A stretch of DNA of 64,000 bases from Hermatobates lingyangjiaoensis (GCA_026182355.1 JAPFBL010000084.1:10958001-11022000), one strand, 5' to 3'; positions 1 through 12,329 are shown, numbered from the stretch's first letter. Notes: a model not told the origin generated them from the letters alone. A program made the numbers and translations.

Positions 1-1790
1 CCAACAGCTAAAGCGCATACATATTCCTTGATTTAATGTAATTATATTCAAATAATGGTCAGGAAAATTTTTAATGTGATGTGATTCAGCATAAATATGA
101 AAAGTATTAATTAATTAAAGCAATTTAATTTTTATGTGCCATAAAATATTCCTTTATAAATACCTTCTGAATTTATGAGACAGGATAGATTATCTTATTA
201 TAATATTGGATGACAGTAATTAGTTTCCGTATGTTTCAGTATATATCGTAAGAAGCATACAGATTACTTCATTTCTTCGACTTCATTGCTAATTTATATT
301 CTCAAGTCAAAACGAATAGAAATTGATAGCCTTCTTACGAAATACAGTAAACAAGGTTACTGTTTGTTTTAAAGACTTAATGATGGACAGCTGCTTAGTA
401 AATATACGTTTATGATAATCGCAATAAGTATAGTTAATAATTTAATGAAACCAGTACTACAGAAACTACTTCAGCATTTACTATTGAATAAAACTAATAA
501 AAAAATCCAATAACCTATGAGCCGTACATGATTACCATCTAACCACTAGTTTCTTGCTTCAGGCTAATACAATATTTATGTAAATTTCAGAGTATTTATT
601 TAAAAATTGTTTACAGCATGAAATAGATGTATTTATCAAGGTATCGAGGCAAATAAAATCACTAACGGATATTTATCTTCTTAGTTATTTACGCAAAGTA
701 ATAAAGGGTGAGCGAATGGTTTGGAGAGATTGCATGTGGTAATGGTTAGACAGTTCATATTTCATGAAATTCTACTAAGGTCTTCCACAACCCCTCAACC
801 TAGTCTATTTATAATTCAATACTTGATTTCTTCTTTTTTTCTATCATTATTTAATTGTTGCATCAATGAAGCAGCACTGTATGCATTCATTTTAGTTACA
901 TGTTAGATATTATTATCAAAAATTTCTTTTAATACTTCAAGCAATAATCTGTATAAAGTATGTAACGTTTGTTGTATGATTCCTTAGTTTCACCCAGTTT
1001 TTCGAGGAAAGTAATAAAGATTTTGAATTCATCATTAGTTTTGTGCCTTTCTTTGCATTATTTTTTTTTGTATCTAAATCCATCTTCAGTATTTATATAG
1101 TCCAAATTCGTCATCAGTATTTGATGACTCATCATCATCTTCAGTTGCTTTATGATTTAGAATCGACTTAAGTATTCTTCATTACCTGACCACATCTTCA
1201 ATATTCTTCACTGTTTTTACGCTAAGGTTTTTTATGATCTGAGTTAGTCTATAGCTTCTTTATAATTCGACACTGGAATGATTGATCAGTTTTATTCTCC
1301 GGATCCACCTTCAACATGGTTACTGTCTAGATTCGGGTCAGGCTCATGCAGTATTTATATTTGTTGCCTAAATAGTATATATCAGGTTTCAGTAGTTTAC
1401 TAACTCTAGTCAGGGTTGTTAAAACTAATTTTTTTTTAAATATTTTTTTTTAATCAATAACTATAATTATTAAGTCACCTTAATTTAGTCATAAATATGA
1501 GAAAATATAAACAATCAAGGCTAACACCACTTGTATTTAAGGAACCAAAATTTTATGAGTAACAATTCTTTTTCAAAATAAAAATTTTTATATTAATATT
1601 GATGTTGCAATGGCTAAAGTAAAATAAATAAATATAATCAAAATGAAAAAAGTAGCTTTTCAGATCATTCAACACTTTTGTTTATTCTGTATAACAATTG
1701 AATGTAATATATTTGAATTAACACCAGCTACAGCAATTCACTAAGATTTCGTGACTTCCCAGTGAGAGACCCTAAAAACTATTGCCTTAT
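1..1790. other. Unassigned AT-rich DNA, no gene seen
   Basis: I see no coding frame, RNA gene or repeat terminus. The stretch around 1020-1360 is rich in CTTCA/TCATC words. Its minus strand reads a short acidic peptide containing DDESSNTDDE before a stop, which could be a remnant of a mobile-element or host exon but is too short to assign. Confidence 0.5.
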
Positions 1791-1796
1791 AATGTT

Positions 1797-1798
<2 letters not shown>

Positions 1799-1836
<38 letters not shown>
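1799..1836. repeat. (TA)n microsatellite
   Basis: About 19 uninterrupted TA units. It abuts the PLE-like tail on its right side, the same arrangement as at 14.2, 43.3, 44.8, 48.8 and 50.6 kb. Confidence 0.95.
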
Positions 1837-1837
<1 letters not shown>

Positions 1838-1960
1838 CATACGAGTTCGAGATTAACAAAGAGCAACACACAAAGTAGGGAAACACACTTACAGACTCAA
1901 ATTTTCGGGTAATCCGTCTTCAGGAGAAAAGAGAATGGGAGACCAAGCACGTTGTAGATG
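1837..1960 (-). mobile_element. Penelope-like 3' tail fragment (probable)
   Basis: Read on the minus strand, the segment has CTGAAGA (1918-1924), a short GG/CC stem, then CGAAAA and, further on, GAGTC, and ends against the TA tract. This CTGAAGA-stem-GAAA layout recurs at the 3' ends of Penelope-like elements and resembles a decayed hammerhead core. No coding remnant is attached and stem I cannot be drawn convincingly, so the assignment rests on layout and the TA boundary only. Confidence 0.35.
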
Positions 1961-2119
1961 CAACGGCAAGTAACCAACCCGGCAATGGTATAGGAAATTA
2001 TCTTTCATTTTAGACGCTTTACGTATCTAACGGCTTAGACGTTTACCTAGGCTAATTTTATCATCAAAAATTTCTTTTGCTACATTATTGCATTTAAATT
2101 AATTCTAATATTACTTTTT

Positions 2120-3716
2120 ACTTTACTATAAGTAAAGTATAGTGATCGTGAAAATAATTCGATCTCGAGATTTTGACGGAATTACATGTTTTGAGGTCCC
2201 AGAAGTCGTTTTATGAAGTTTTTTCGATGATGTCTGTGTGTGTGTGTGTGTGGGTGAAACACAAGCAGTTAACATTGCTTGTTACCACGCTACGGTCCAG
2301 AATCTTTGATGGATCAAGTTGATATTTTACACAACAATGGGCCCCATAAAGACGAAGATCCCTATTGTTTGGGAAGAATTATGCATGATGGGAAAGTCAC
2401 TTTTTTTGCCAAAAACCGTTTAATAGAAAACATTTTTTTCTTCTAAACTGATAACCCTACAGTTTTGAAATTTTGACATTATTTTTGAGGTTACAAATGC
2501 AACAAACGAAAAATATATTCAGAATTTTAAAACAAAAGGAAATATTTTTTTTCAATAAAATGTAAAAATTTTGACTTATAATTCAATCTCAAACCTTGTG
2601 AGAGCAATACAAGTCATACTGTTTGATGGATCAAAATGAAACTATGCCTATATATAGAACATTATGTGGAGAATGAGTTGAGATATTTTTTTTGAAAATT
2701 ACATTCGCTAATGTAATGTAATGATTTCTGTTTTCAGAAAATGTTTTTTTGACGCTAAACGGCTCATTAAAAAATAATGAAAATTTGACCAAGAATGGAA
2801 CAAAAAATTAACAATTCATAAAAAAAAAATCATGAAGTTTCAATTACGGGAAAGTGCAATAACGCTATAAAAACTGTTTGTTTATCCTAGACTGAGAGAT
2901 CACCTGCTATACTTGTCAATGTTTTTTTTTTACAATGTTTACATTGACTTAGAAATTTTTTGAGCGAATCCACTGAGATAAAATTGATATTTATAAAGGA
3001 ACAATTTAAATTGTCTATTGACTTATATGGGATGTAAGAGGAATAATATTGTGCAGGAAAATGATAACACTCCTCAGAAAAAATTCGTAAATATGTTATT
3101 TGACAAAGGGTAAGGAAAATGATCTTATTAAATACTAAGAAGCCATAAAATTCCCAGTGTAATAATTCTGTAAAAAACCAACAATGTAAAAGATAATTCA
3201 AAATTGAAATCTTTCGTTTACAGCTTACTAAATGTAATTATCGTACATCTTTAATTATAAATCATCTTAAAACAACATTTTCTTCGCTGTTTATGATGTT
3301 TTTCAGAGAAAATAAGGGTATTTTTCTGTTTTAAATTTGAAAATTTACTTTAACATTTAATGTAGAAGGATGCCAAGTAAACGATGTAAGAAATCTACTG
3401 GCTATTTGAACAAAAGCCATGTTCTCTTGTAGGAGAATATTTCGTATCAAGAAATGTTCACTTTGGTTTTTCAAAAATGTTATTACTGCTGTAGTTATAC
3501 TAATGAAACTATTTGCATCAGCTGTGTGATGTACAAAAAATATGCTTATATATTGATATGTCCTTCAATCACTATCTGTACTACCTAAGGAATGAATGAC
3601 TAATAATCATGTCCCATTTAGATGTTTACGTTATGCTTAAATGAGACGTTATGTGTTATATACTCAAGAAATTTGATATTAAGTTACTAGGCCACTCCAG
3701 ATTTTTTCATTTGTGT
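2120..3716 (+). mobile_element. Family H (Helentron-like, non-autonomous), long copy
   Basis: The left end is a T-tract followed by the palindrome ACTTTACTATAAGTAAAGT (2120-2138) and then TATAGTGATCGTG. A GT microsatellite follows at about 2235, then a block with CACGCTACGGTCCAGAATC and a block with GATCCCTATTGTTTGGGAAG. The right part contains the GATGTACAAAAA and CCTTCAATCACTATCTGTAC words shared with the other copies. The right end has lost the subterminal inverted repeat and the first half of the hairpin, leaving GGCCACTCCAGATTTTTT. There is no transposase or Rep-helicase coding. The copy aligns by eye along its length with the copies at 7636, 18206, 57171 and 61420. Helentron assignment is inference from architecture. 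Confidence 0.75.
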
Positions 3717-3895
3717 TGTTGTTCATTGTCATGTTGTAGGACTATAGTCGTTCAATAGAAACATCATTGTGACCGTTCACAAATTGGAAGTACATCCTTC
3801 CAAAATTCTAATTAAAACTTCATTATAATTGAAAAAAATAAAGTAGTAACGTTAAAAAATCAATAAGTATATTAATAGCTCTTTATATCCTCAGA

Positions 3896-3925
3896 CATGC
3901 TGAGTGTAGGCCACTCAGATTTTTT
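3896..3925 (+). mobile_element. Family H, isolated right terminus
   Basis: Only the terminal hairpin GAGTGTAGGCCACTC followed by AGATTTTTT is left. No upstream family H sequence is attached, so this is either a severely truncated copy or a deletion relic. Confidence 0.6.
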
Positions 3926-3929
3926 GTGT

Positions 3930-5440
3930 TGACATTACAAGAGTGTGTCAACTTATAATAAATGTTTAAGAATATTATTAGTTAAATTTTTCGTCATATT
4001 GGCTATTGCGAAAGATGTGTTGATCAGAGTAGTTGGATGTTAAATTGGTAAGTTTGGCGCAGATGGTTGCTAGGATTGACAATTGACTCTGTTTAACTCG
4101 GCTGGCTGTCCACGGCTCATGTCTCCCTAACCACCACCTTCAGCCCCTTCATATTATAGCTTTCTTTACTCATTAGTCCTCCTTGAAGATAAAATAACAG
4201 TGTACACGCTTAATTCATAACTATAGCATAGACATTTAATGTTTCATCCATATATTTCAAGCTTGTTATTTCCACAGTAAAAATTTCATCTTCACTTTCG
4301 TCGGCCGGTCTTCCTCTCTTTTGCATCGCTTTCAGAACAACGATAGATCATTTAAATTCATTGATATTTACTAAATAATTTTTTTAATATTGTATTATTA
4401 ATTTACTGGTTATTTTTAAATATATTGTTATACGTAACTTGACGATTCAAGCAAAAACAAAAACGTTTTATGAGTTTCCTGTTTTATTACTGTAAAAAAT
4501 AATAACACATTAAAAATAATGCTTACCACTATTAGCAGTAGTGTTAATTAATTATATTGTTGCAAAAATTAGAATAAAGCTAAACATTACGGAAATTACA
4601 TTCTAATATGTCAATATTGTTATTAATATGTTACTCATATTAATTTGGTTTATTTTTTTAGTGATTAAAAATTTATTGGTTTACATGATATTTTTCTATA
4701 ATTTTATGAATAGAAGAATGCAGAAAACAAAAGACGAAGGTACATTAACTTTTTTAGTATGTTTTCAGATTTTTTTTCAAAATATATTAAATTACTATTA
4801 TGTTTGTGTTTTGTGTGGAAATTATATTCTTCACTTCTGCTTTAATAATTATAAGAGTTTTTTAAAAAAAAATGTATTTTTTCATATACATTAAATCCAA
4901 TATTTAATGATTGTATCTTTTAACATTTTATTATGAACAAATATTTAAATTATTATAATATTATACAAAGTTAAAAAATTGTAAAGATACTTAGTAATCA
5001 GTACAATTAAAATGTTCAAAATAAATCTTACAACTACTCACAGGTGAAAACGTAAACAAATTTCAAGTTTTGACACACCTGGCAGAGAACATCTGTCTCT
5101 TTTGTTCTCTAAATACTAGATCAAAATATCAAATATAGTAAGCGTTTGTTCTCATCGGTATTCTGAGTGTTATAATTTTTAGTAGACTCGGTCGGACCAT
5201 CATTTTCTAGTAGAAAATTTTCTATTTTCCTTAGTTTTTTTGACCATTTTAACTGTAGTAATTTATTATTTAATAATTTTTTATAATTTTGTATTTAAAT
5301 ATATATATGTATATATATAAGATATGGGTTGTTATGGGGATATAATAATAATACATCTTATAGATAAAATTGAAAAGTTGGTATTAAGAATTTGATTCAA
5401 ACCTGTAACACTGACCAAATACTTATCATTTTAATAATAA
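3930..5440. other. Unassigned AT-rich DNA, no gene seen
   Basis: Runs of T and A dominate. The open frame at 4628-4894 is made of F/L/I/Y/N codons, as expected of AT-rich noncoding DNA, and resembles no family. A slightly GC-richer patch at about 4040-4150 has no recognisable content. Confidence 0.5.
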
Positions 5441-5445
5441 TAACA

Positions 5446-5477
5446 TAATAATAATTATTATTATTATTATTATTATG
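5446..5477. repeat. (ATT)n microsatellite
   Basis: An AAT/ATT trinucleotide tract. A similar one occurs at 63180. Confidence 0.85.
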
Positions 5478-5604
5478 TGTATATTATTATCCAATAGTTA
5501 TAGTTAATAATAATTCCAGACTGCTGAATCGCAGTTTCGGCATAGCGATCTTCTGACTGAGAGATTCCATGTTCCGAATCAATATTCTTATACCAGGGTT
5601 AATC

Positions 5605-5651
5605 AAAATATGAGTTGACCTTGTGACATGTTTCACAACGACAAACAAATA

Positions 5652-5702
<51 letters not shown>

Positions 5703-5832
5703 ATTGTACATAAAGAGATCAAGAAAAGGTATAAATAATAATAAAGTATTCAATAAAGAATTTAAAAGGTATATAATCTTATATATACACATAAATATTA
5801 AAAGCTTGTTTATCATTGTGAGACATGTCACT
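5605..5832. repeat. Foldback repeat around a (TA)n core
   Basis: Near 5620 the plus strand reads GTGACATGTTTCACAACGAC. The reverse complement of the segment near 5820 reads GTGACATGTCTCACAATGAT. The similarity continues inward through AAACAAATATTTAATAT versus AAACAAGCTTTTAATAT. The arms are about 40-45 nt with several mismatches, and a pure TA tract lies between them at 5657-5701. The sense and antisense open frames across it begin alike for the same reason, so neither is a gene. Imperfect similarity continues a little outside (5520-5600 versus 5840-5885). Confidence 0.65.
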
Positions 5833-5930
5833 TCACCATTTCGATTAGGTGAAGGAAATTCAATACGAACATCATATCTCTCAGTTTGATCGTGAATGTG
5901 AGACTGCGGTTAATTTTAATGAATTATAAT

Positions 5931-6003
5931 CTATATATATATATATATATATATATAGTAACATATATATATATATATTATATATATAATTAATATATAT
6001 ATA

Positions 6004-6071
<68 letters not shown>

Positions 6072-6077
6072 GTATAA
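5931..6077. repeat. Compound TA-rich microsatellite
   Basis: Interrupted TA runs with ATATGTATA and ACATATATA variants, followed after about 60 nt by the GT tract. Confidence 0.9.
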
Positions 6078-6135
6078 AAGAAGGTCTGCTCCCTATTTAT
6101 ACTAATATATATATGAGTATATATGTGTTGGAATC

Positions 6136-6160
6136 TGTGTGTGTGTGTGTGTGTGTGTGT
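6136..6160. repeat. (GT)n microsatellite
   Basis: About 12 uninterrupted GT units. It lies just before a right-hand part of family H and may be the remnant of that element's internal GT tract. Confidence 0.85.
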
Positions 6161-6239
6161 TTGTATGTTTATAATTCAAAATACGAAAAAAACAGTCCAC
6201 AGTTGGTAGAAATTAGAAGAGAAGAAGTAGTGGATGTAG

Positions 6240-6716
6240 TTAACAGGTGAATTTTTATGCTAAACAGACTATTAAAGAACAATGAAATTTTACCAAAAAT
6301 TGAACATAATGTTATTTGTTAACATTATTTAATTTAATGTTATAATTTAAAAAAAATTCGTGAAATAATCAATCTATCAGTTGCACCATTCAAGAAAACT
6401 TAATGTCAGATGCAGAATGAAATGTTATTATTAGAAGGAGACTTAGTAACAAATAATTTAAATAGTACATTAGATGTTATTTTTTCTACATATACGTAGA
6501 ACTCGTACATGTACATGCAGCCGGTGTTCATGAAACTTACTTATACGATCCCAGAACAATATACCTGATATTGTACCGATTAGAACAGGAAGTTTAATTT
6601 CTAACCATTTAATTTATAATGATAGTTAACTAAAACAAAAAACAATTTGTTGTAAAAAAATGTGATATTATTTTTACTTATAGTAAAGTTGAGTGTAGCC
6701 TACTCCAGATTTGTTA
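6240..6716 (+). mobile_element. Family H, 5'-truncated copy
   Basis: It starts within the internal block matching GACGCTAAACGGCTCATTAA of the long copies, here with substitutions. It runs to a right end of ACTTATAGTAAAGT, GAGTGTAGCCTACTC and CAGATTT. In this copy the hairpin loop region reads TAGCC instead of TAGGC. Confidence 0.55.
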
Positions 6717-6745
6717 ATTGCATTTATAAATATTATTATTTATAT

Positions 6746-6882
6746 CTACACTACCTCCAGGAATGAAAGACTAATAAAACATCTACCATGTAGACATTTA
6801 TATTATACCTAAATGGAACATTATATATTATGTACCCAAGAAGTATGATATTATGTTTACTTATAGTAAAGTTGAGTGTAGG
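6746..6882 (+). mobile_element. Family H, right-end fragment
   Basis: The sequence from CTACACTACCTCCAGGAATG through CCCAAGAAGTATGATATTA to ACTTATAGTAAAGTTGAGTG repeats the last ~140 nt of the family. It directly follows another right end, so two right ends lie in tandem within 170 nt. Confidence 0.65.
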
Positions 6883-6884
6883 AA

Positions 6885-7630
6885 AATTGACATTGTTTTA
6901 GTTGTCAATATTTTTGTATGTCAATATATATACATTTAGCATACCGAAAATCCATAAATCCGGTTCACCGGTGGTCTGGCAGTGATATTTATCATGGAAT
7001 AAGTTATGTCGTACTAACGGTACTGAAGGTTTCGAGTTATACACTAGCTATTAACTGGAAGTTTTTCATGTGTGAGAAGGAAAATCTTGTGCATCCGGTC
7101 GTTATTTTTAAATCTGAAGTTTGTTAAGTACTGATTAAAAATCCCCACCATTACATTTCAGTGGTAATAGTTAATTTGGGACCGACTATGTGGAATTGTA
7201 AAAACACTTGTCTTATGTGCCTTCTTTTTAGAATTTCCTTAACTTTGATAATTCTAAGATTCATTTCTTCCTCTTGTTGAAAGCGTTTCAGATGTAAAAG
7301 ATTTGGAAGAGCTTAACTGAAAGAAAACTTCTTTCTTTAGATTTGTTCAATGCAAAATCAATTCCTCTGAGTCGAATGAAGATACATGAAGATTGGTTTA
7401 TAGATAAACCAATTATATTATAGATAAACCAATCCACTCGTACATTACATCCATGTTATTAATATATTTTAGGAGATATACATGGATGTTAAGGAGAAAT
7501 GTGATATCCTAGTTTTCAGTTTACTAAACCTAAAAATCAGTTCATTTATCCATGTGTCTATTACAAAACTTGGGAAAATGCATTAACTGAAGTATATAGA
7601 TAGTAATTAAAAATAGAACCAAGTTGTTAG
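6885..7630. other. Unassigned DNA, no gene seen
   Basis: Nothing recognisable. The open frame at 6918-7127 has a more mixed composition than its surroundings but lacks a plausible start and splice context and matches no family I know. A short GATAAACCAAT duplication occurs near 7400-7430. Confidence 0.45.
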
Positions 7631-7635
7631 CTTTC

Positions 7636-8935
7636 ACTTTACTATATGCTAAGTGAAGTATAGTGATCGTGAAAAAATTCGATCTCGAGATTTTGACGGA
7701 ATTACATGTTTTGAGGTCCCAGAGGTCGTTTTATGAAGTTTTTTCGATGATGTCTGTGTGTGCGTGTGTGTGTGTTTGGGTGGGTGGGTGAGTGTGTTAC
7801 CATTGCTTGTTACCATGCTACGGTCCAGAATCTTTGATGGATCAAGTTTATATTTTAGACAAAAATGGGCCTCATAGGGAAAAAGATCCCTATTGTTTGG
7901 GAAGAATTGTGCAAGACGGGAAAGTCACTTTTTTTGCCAAAAACCATTATTTAGACAACATTTTTCAAACACGGAAAAAAGCTATAAAGCTATAAAAACT
8001 GTATGTTTATCCTGGACCAAGGGATAACTTGTCGAATCCTGCTATACTTGTCGAATTTTTGATATTTTGTAACAATGTTTACGTTGAATTAGAAATTTTT
8101 TGAGCAAACCCACTGAGATAAAATTAGACTATTCTAGTCTAATAGTTCATATTTATTATTTTAAAAAATTAGAAGCTCCCAACTATAAAAGATTTAAATT
8201 ATATTGAATATCTGGCTTCGACTTTGAGTTGAGTATGTAAACTGGCTAATTACTAATATATTTTTTCTCAATATACATTCATAGCAAGCTTATAACACAG
8301 TACAGCAGGCAGGAAAAAGATAACACTCCCTCAGGAAAAATTTATGATTTTTGATAAAGGGGGAGGAAAATGATTTTGTTATATACTAAGAAGCCATAAA
8401 ATTCCCAGTATAATAATTCTATAAAAGACGAAAAATGAAAAACATAATTTAAAATTGGACTCTTTCGTTTGACGATTAATAAATGTAATTATTGTACATC
8501 CATAATTATAAATTATCTTAAAACGACATTTTTTCTTCGATGTTTATGATGTTTTTCAGAGAAAATAAGAGTATTTTCCTTTTTTAAATTTTAAAATTAG
8601 ACTTAAATATTCAATGTTGAAGGAGGTCAAGTAAACCCTGTATAAATGTTAAAGTAAAGTAAAATGTTCAAGTAAAAATGTTATTACTGCTGTAGTTATA
8701 CTAATAAAATTATTAGCATCAGCTGTGTGATGTACAAAAATAAGCTTATATATTGATATGTCCTTCAATCACTATCTGTACTACCTCAGGAATGAAAGAC
8801 TAATAAACATCTCCCATTTAGATGTTTACATTATGTTTAAATGGAATGTTATATATTATACACCCAAGAAGTTTGATATTAAGTTTACTTATTGTAAAGT
8901 TGAGTGTAGGCCACTCCAAATTTTTGTTTGTAGTT
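7636..8935 (+). mobile_element. Family H, complete-ended copy
   Basis: Both termini are present. The left end is a diverged ACTTTACTATATGCTAAGTGAAGT followed by TATAGTGATCGTG. The right end is ACTTATTGTAAAGT, then the hairpin GAGTGTAGGCCACTC, then a T-tract. The internal tract is (GT)n followed by three GGGT units (7778-7788). The frame at 7792-7995 lies inside the element in the block also found at 2290, 57330 and 62900. It is open here only by chance, because other copies carry stops and indels. Confidence 0.8.
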
Positions 8936-9295
8936 ATACACTGCTTAGAAAAGTTATTTTATTTTGTAAAGACGTTCTTTTAAATAAACAAGAGAAATTA
9001 CAATAATGAACAACAACTATTATAATAAAATAAGAAAAAAAACAAGACTAGAATTTTATTAACTATCTCTATTAACTGTTCCATAATTAGTTACAAAACA
9101 TTTTGTTGTTAATATATTGAGTCATCAGTTTACTGAAAGAAAAAGGGTATAATACACCATTTCGATACATATGTGTCTTCAGATAGTGTAGAGCTAGAGT
9201 GCATATTCATGGTTTTTCCTTATTCTAGGTGTAAAGCAGAATACCTAAAAAAAATATTTAGATCAAAAGGTTTTTAAATTTAACTGTAAGAGGTT

Positions 9296-9460
9296 TGTTA
9301 GTAGGACTGAAATTCGACAACATTCTGAATTCAAGTGGTGACTGGCCGTCGGCCGAGAGGGCCTAGCTCTCCATAAAATATTACACGCCATTAATAGAAC
9401 CAAATCACCTGTCAATGAAATGAATTTAATATGATGAAACTGTAATGGCATAACATTTTT
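9296..9460. promoter_or_regulatory. GC-richer island, candidate noncoding regulatory element
   Basis: Base composition changes abruptly, with GGCCGTCGGCCGAGAGGGCC near 9350. There is no open frame with coding character and no match to the repeats in this window. It packs CCATAAAA (9371), ATTAAT (9390) and CACCTGTCA (9406-9414; an E-box overlapping a TGTCA core) into about 50 nt, the style of a developmental enhancer or conserved noncoding element. This is inference from composition and motif clustering. Confidence 0.3.
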
Positions 9461-9469
9461 GTAGCCAAG

Positions 9470-10500
9470 TTAACAATACAACATAGATGGAGGTCTCAAA
9501 TTCTTTTTTCAGTAATATAAAATGATATATTTCATTAATATAAGCAGTATTCATTTAAAAATATATCGAGATAAAATTACATTTTTGTAAATAAATATTA
9601 TATTTTGAAGATGGATATTTATCACAAAGGGAAAAAAATGGATTCTTTATTTATTCCGAGGTCGTTTTCAGGAAGTTCTCTGTGGCATACATATGCAGTA
9701 TAGCGCCATTGACATGCTATAGAAAGGGACATGCAAATCTGAGTGCAAGTCCATGATTATATTTCTAGTAGAATCAAGTTCACTAGTACCAGTTAATTGT
9801 TAATTTCTTCAAGAGCTTTCAGAATGTTCATGTTCATTTTGTAGTTTAAGTGTTTTTAATAACAATACTCTACCCATCATTTGCCTTTGTCATAGAATGG
9901 GGCATTTTCTGATATGGGGCTCTCTTAAACCCTTTCAGTTAGTCACAATGAAGTAGATGAGAGTACTAGTACTTCTCCTCAAGTCGAAGAAAGGTAGATT
10001 AATCTTTGACCTTTGGTAAGGTTATAAGGTTTTAAAGTAGTGCATTTTCTTTTATGTACTAATAAAGATGAAACAGAAGTTCAAATTCATTTATTCCCTT
10101 CATTAGTCATAAATACGTGTTTGTTATTGTTTTCTGCCAGTAAAATTAAATATTTTTTTAATAAAATTTATTGTGATAATTACTTTTGAGTATTTATAAC
10201 TGATAAATTGAATTTATATTATTTCTTATTTGAAATATTACTTTGAATTCTTCAGCATTTTTCAAACTGATTAATCACAAAAATTTCAATTTACTCAACT
10301 GATTTTTAAAATTTGGATTGATTTAATAAAGATTGTGGTGGTTAACTGGACTTGACAATCAGTTCCCCTCGAATGACTTGTTCTATAATGTATGTCCCTT
10401 CCCCCCATGCAGAAGTCCATCATTTTCACTTACCTCTATCAAGTAAAGCATTACTTTGAGAAGAATAAAGGAGATGTGTCTCTTAAAGAATTATTCATGA
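9470..10500. other. Unassigned DNA, no gene seen
   Basis: AT-rich DNA without repeat termini or coding signal. The composition is a little more mixed at 9650-9790. Confidence 0.45.
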
Positions 10501-10504
10501 GCTA

Positions 10505-10730
10505 GTATTGTTCATTGAATGGTAGGGAATAGACTGGGAGTTGCATTAGAGGTGGACTGAAGCTGCAAACAGAAGCGGATGAGGGTGTTTCGGTGAGCAC
10601 GTGCCGCATGGGGCTTCCAATCATTTACAAAACAAACTACATATTGAAACGACATTCGCATTTTACAACAAACAGTAATCCATAATAATAAATCAGATGA
10701 CTGCCAAAAGCTTATTCTATTGAACATTCT
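10505..10730. promoter_or_regulatory. GC-richer island, candidate noncoding regulatory element
   Basis: A balanced-composition block from GGTAGGGAATAGACTGGGAG through GGTGAGCACGTGCCGCATGG to TCAGATGACTGCC. It contains a CACGTG E-box (10598) and a CAGATGACTG word. The minus-strand frame here is short and unlike any family. It could equally be a noncoding exon. Confidence 0.28.
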
Positions 10731-11062
10731 AGACTATTAGTCAATAGATCTATTGAGACATCATTTCTTTAAAAAATGATAAACATTTAGAATACTAGAG
10801 ATATTATGAATTTCATTATATTGGAAATAAAAAAGTTAATTTAATCAACCATCAACATAACACTTATTACTCAAAATATTCACCAGCGCTTAGACATTTA
10901 TTTATTTGTAATTCCGCAATTTTTTTGAGCATGCAAAATATTTTCATTATCTCATTCACTTAATGACTTTAGGACCATAAACAATAATTTAATAGTTCTT
11001 GTAAGGCCATAAACTATTTATTATCATAAATATATACATTTCTTATATAAAATGCTCACACT

Positions 11063-11260
11063 GGGAGCCAGGTTAGCACAGTGGCAATGTCTTCGCTTTA
11101 GAACAAATAGATCTGGGTTTCGATACTCAATCTGGCACTCAATTTATTCACAAAGGGAGGGGGGGGGGGAGAAGAGTAAAAAAAAATTGAGAATATCGTC
11201 CCTTGGAGAGGACGTTAAGCCGTCGGTCCCGAGTCTGTACGATGGCAGTTACTCGTTAAA
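11063..11260 (+). mobile_element. tRNA-derived SINE
   Basis: The head has RNA polymerase III promoter boxes of a tRNA-related gene: A-box-like TTAGCACAGTGG (11073-11084) and B-box-like GGTTTCGATAC (11116-11126). The body follows with CACTCAATTTATT, a G-run, then GGAGAGGACGTTAAGCCGTC and GGTCCCGAGTCTG. The same order of blocks occurs at 44339, so the two are copies of one family. The body resembles conserved central domains shared by SINEs of many animals, but I cannot assign the exact domain by eye. The 3' end is not sharply defined. Confidence 0.75.
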
Positions 11261-11439
11261 GATCGTTACTCTAAATACGCTTGACTTAGGAAAATTTAGA
11301 ACTTCCAAAATGTAGAATGTTCATTATGTGGTATCACAAAGGACCTATGTGTATTCTCTCGTGGGACTGCCACTGCAACATAACCTAACCATCATAACCG
11401 TAGATGTGTAAATTAGGAATTTGATGCAACAAACGGTTT

Positions 11440-11595
11440 GGTCTATAGCGTGCTCACAGCCAATTGAATACATACCCACACTCACACAGACTCCACCGAA
11501 AAAACGTCAAAAAGGCGTTTCGAGACCTCAATACAAGTAACAAATGAGATCGATTTTTTCATGCTTACCATAATTTACTTATATAATAGTAAAAA
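11440..11595 (-). mobile_element. Family H, left-end fragment (old)
   Basis: On the minus strand this reads a diverged left end: an ACTATTATATAAGTAAATTAT-like terminus, then GAAAAAATCGATCTC, TTGAGGTCTCGAAACGCC and a GTGTGAGTGTGGG remnant. It is much more diverged than the other copies and its right part is missing. Confidence 0.5.
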
Positions 11596-12288
11596 GAAGT
11601 ATCTCAGTTGAAATACACCTTCTTAGTGGTCTGAGTACAACTCAATTAAGAGTTCTTGTATTTGCGTGTGGGTCTAAATCAGTCTGATTATTTATAAATA
11701 GAAACAAAACTTTATATATATATATTTTTCTATGGGTTGTCCGGGGAAAGGAATATGATTCGATGCGATGTTGACCAATGGGAGTAGAGTTACAGGTCCA
11801 AGCGTAAGGTCCCAGTTGCCCGCTGCTCAGCAAAAAGCCTTTGCGTTCTGCCAATAGGTATAGAGGTTGCACAGTCCCTCTGTGTTAAATGATGTTTGGC
11901 AGAAAACATTAGCCTCACTTTACAGTGAACTCCTGTTCCCTTTCTATTTTTGATTTTTGTGGTGGTTGGGTGTTGCTGTTGTTTACTATTTTCTGTTACG
12001 GATATTGCTGGATATTTAAATGATACTCTCGGTTGTTTACTGCGAAAAGCCGCCTTCATCTTCATGCCAACAGGGGTAGAGGTTGCACAGTCCCTCTTGA
12101 TTATTAAGAGATGTTGACACTGGAATCCAACTTCTTCTCGTAGAAACATCTTCAAGTTGTAGGTTTTGTATATTGTTCTCTTCGGTTTCTTATGTTCATG
12201 TTTTTTCTTCAGTTGAATGTTATTGCTGCTATTGATGGGTGGCTGGTAGGTGATGAAAAGTTCTGCACTGTTGACCTGGTGGTGGTAT

Positions 12289-12329
12289 TTGCGACATGTT
12301 TCAACCATTCTCTGGTTATCTTCAGGCAA
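12289..12329 (-). ncRNA. Hammerhead-ribozyme-like motif, unit 1
   Basis: This is the same motif as at 12990, in the minus-strand unit and with the same sequence. TTGC/GCAA forms stem I, CTGAAGA is the core, AACCA/TGGTT is stem II, and GAAACATGTC follows. The second minus-strand unit is truncated before this point and lacks the motif. Confidence 0.6.

Noticed and set aside
1020..1360. Minus-strand acidic peptide DDESSNTDDEFGLYKY
   Set aside because: It is short, interrupted by stops and isolated. It could be chance from CTTCA/TCATC-rich DNA.
5446..6160. CRISPR-like array from evenly repeated TA and ATATGTATA words
   Set aside because: It is simple-sequence DNA without unique spacers, in a eukaryotic context.
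7792..7995. 67-codon frame containing QVYILDKNGPHREKDPYCLG
   Set aside because: It lies in a family H block that is present with stops and indels in three other copies, so it is not a conserved protein.
11073..11126. Functional tRNA gene
   Set aside because: A- and B-box-like sequences exist, but no cloverleaf with acceptor and anticodon stems can be drawn. The SINE body follows directly.
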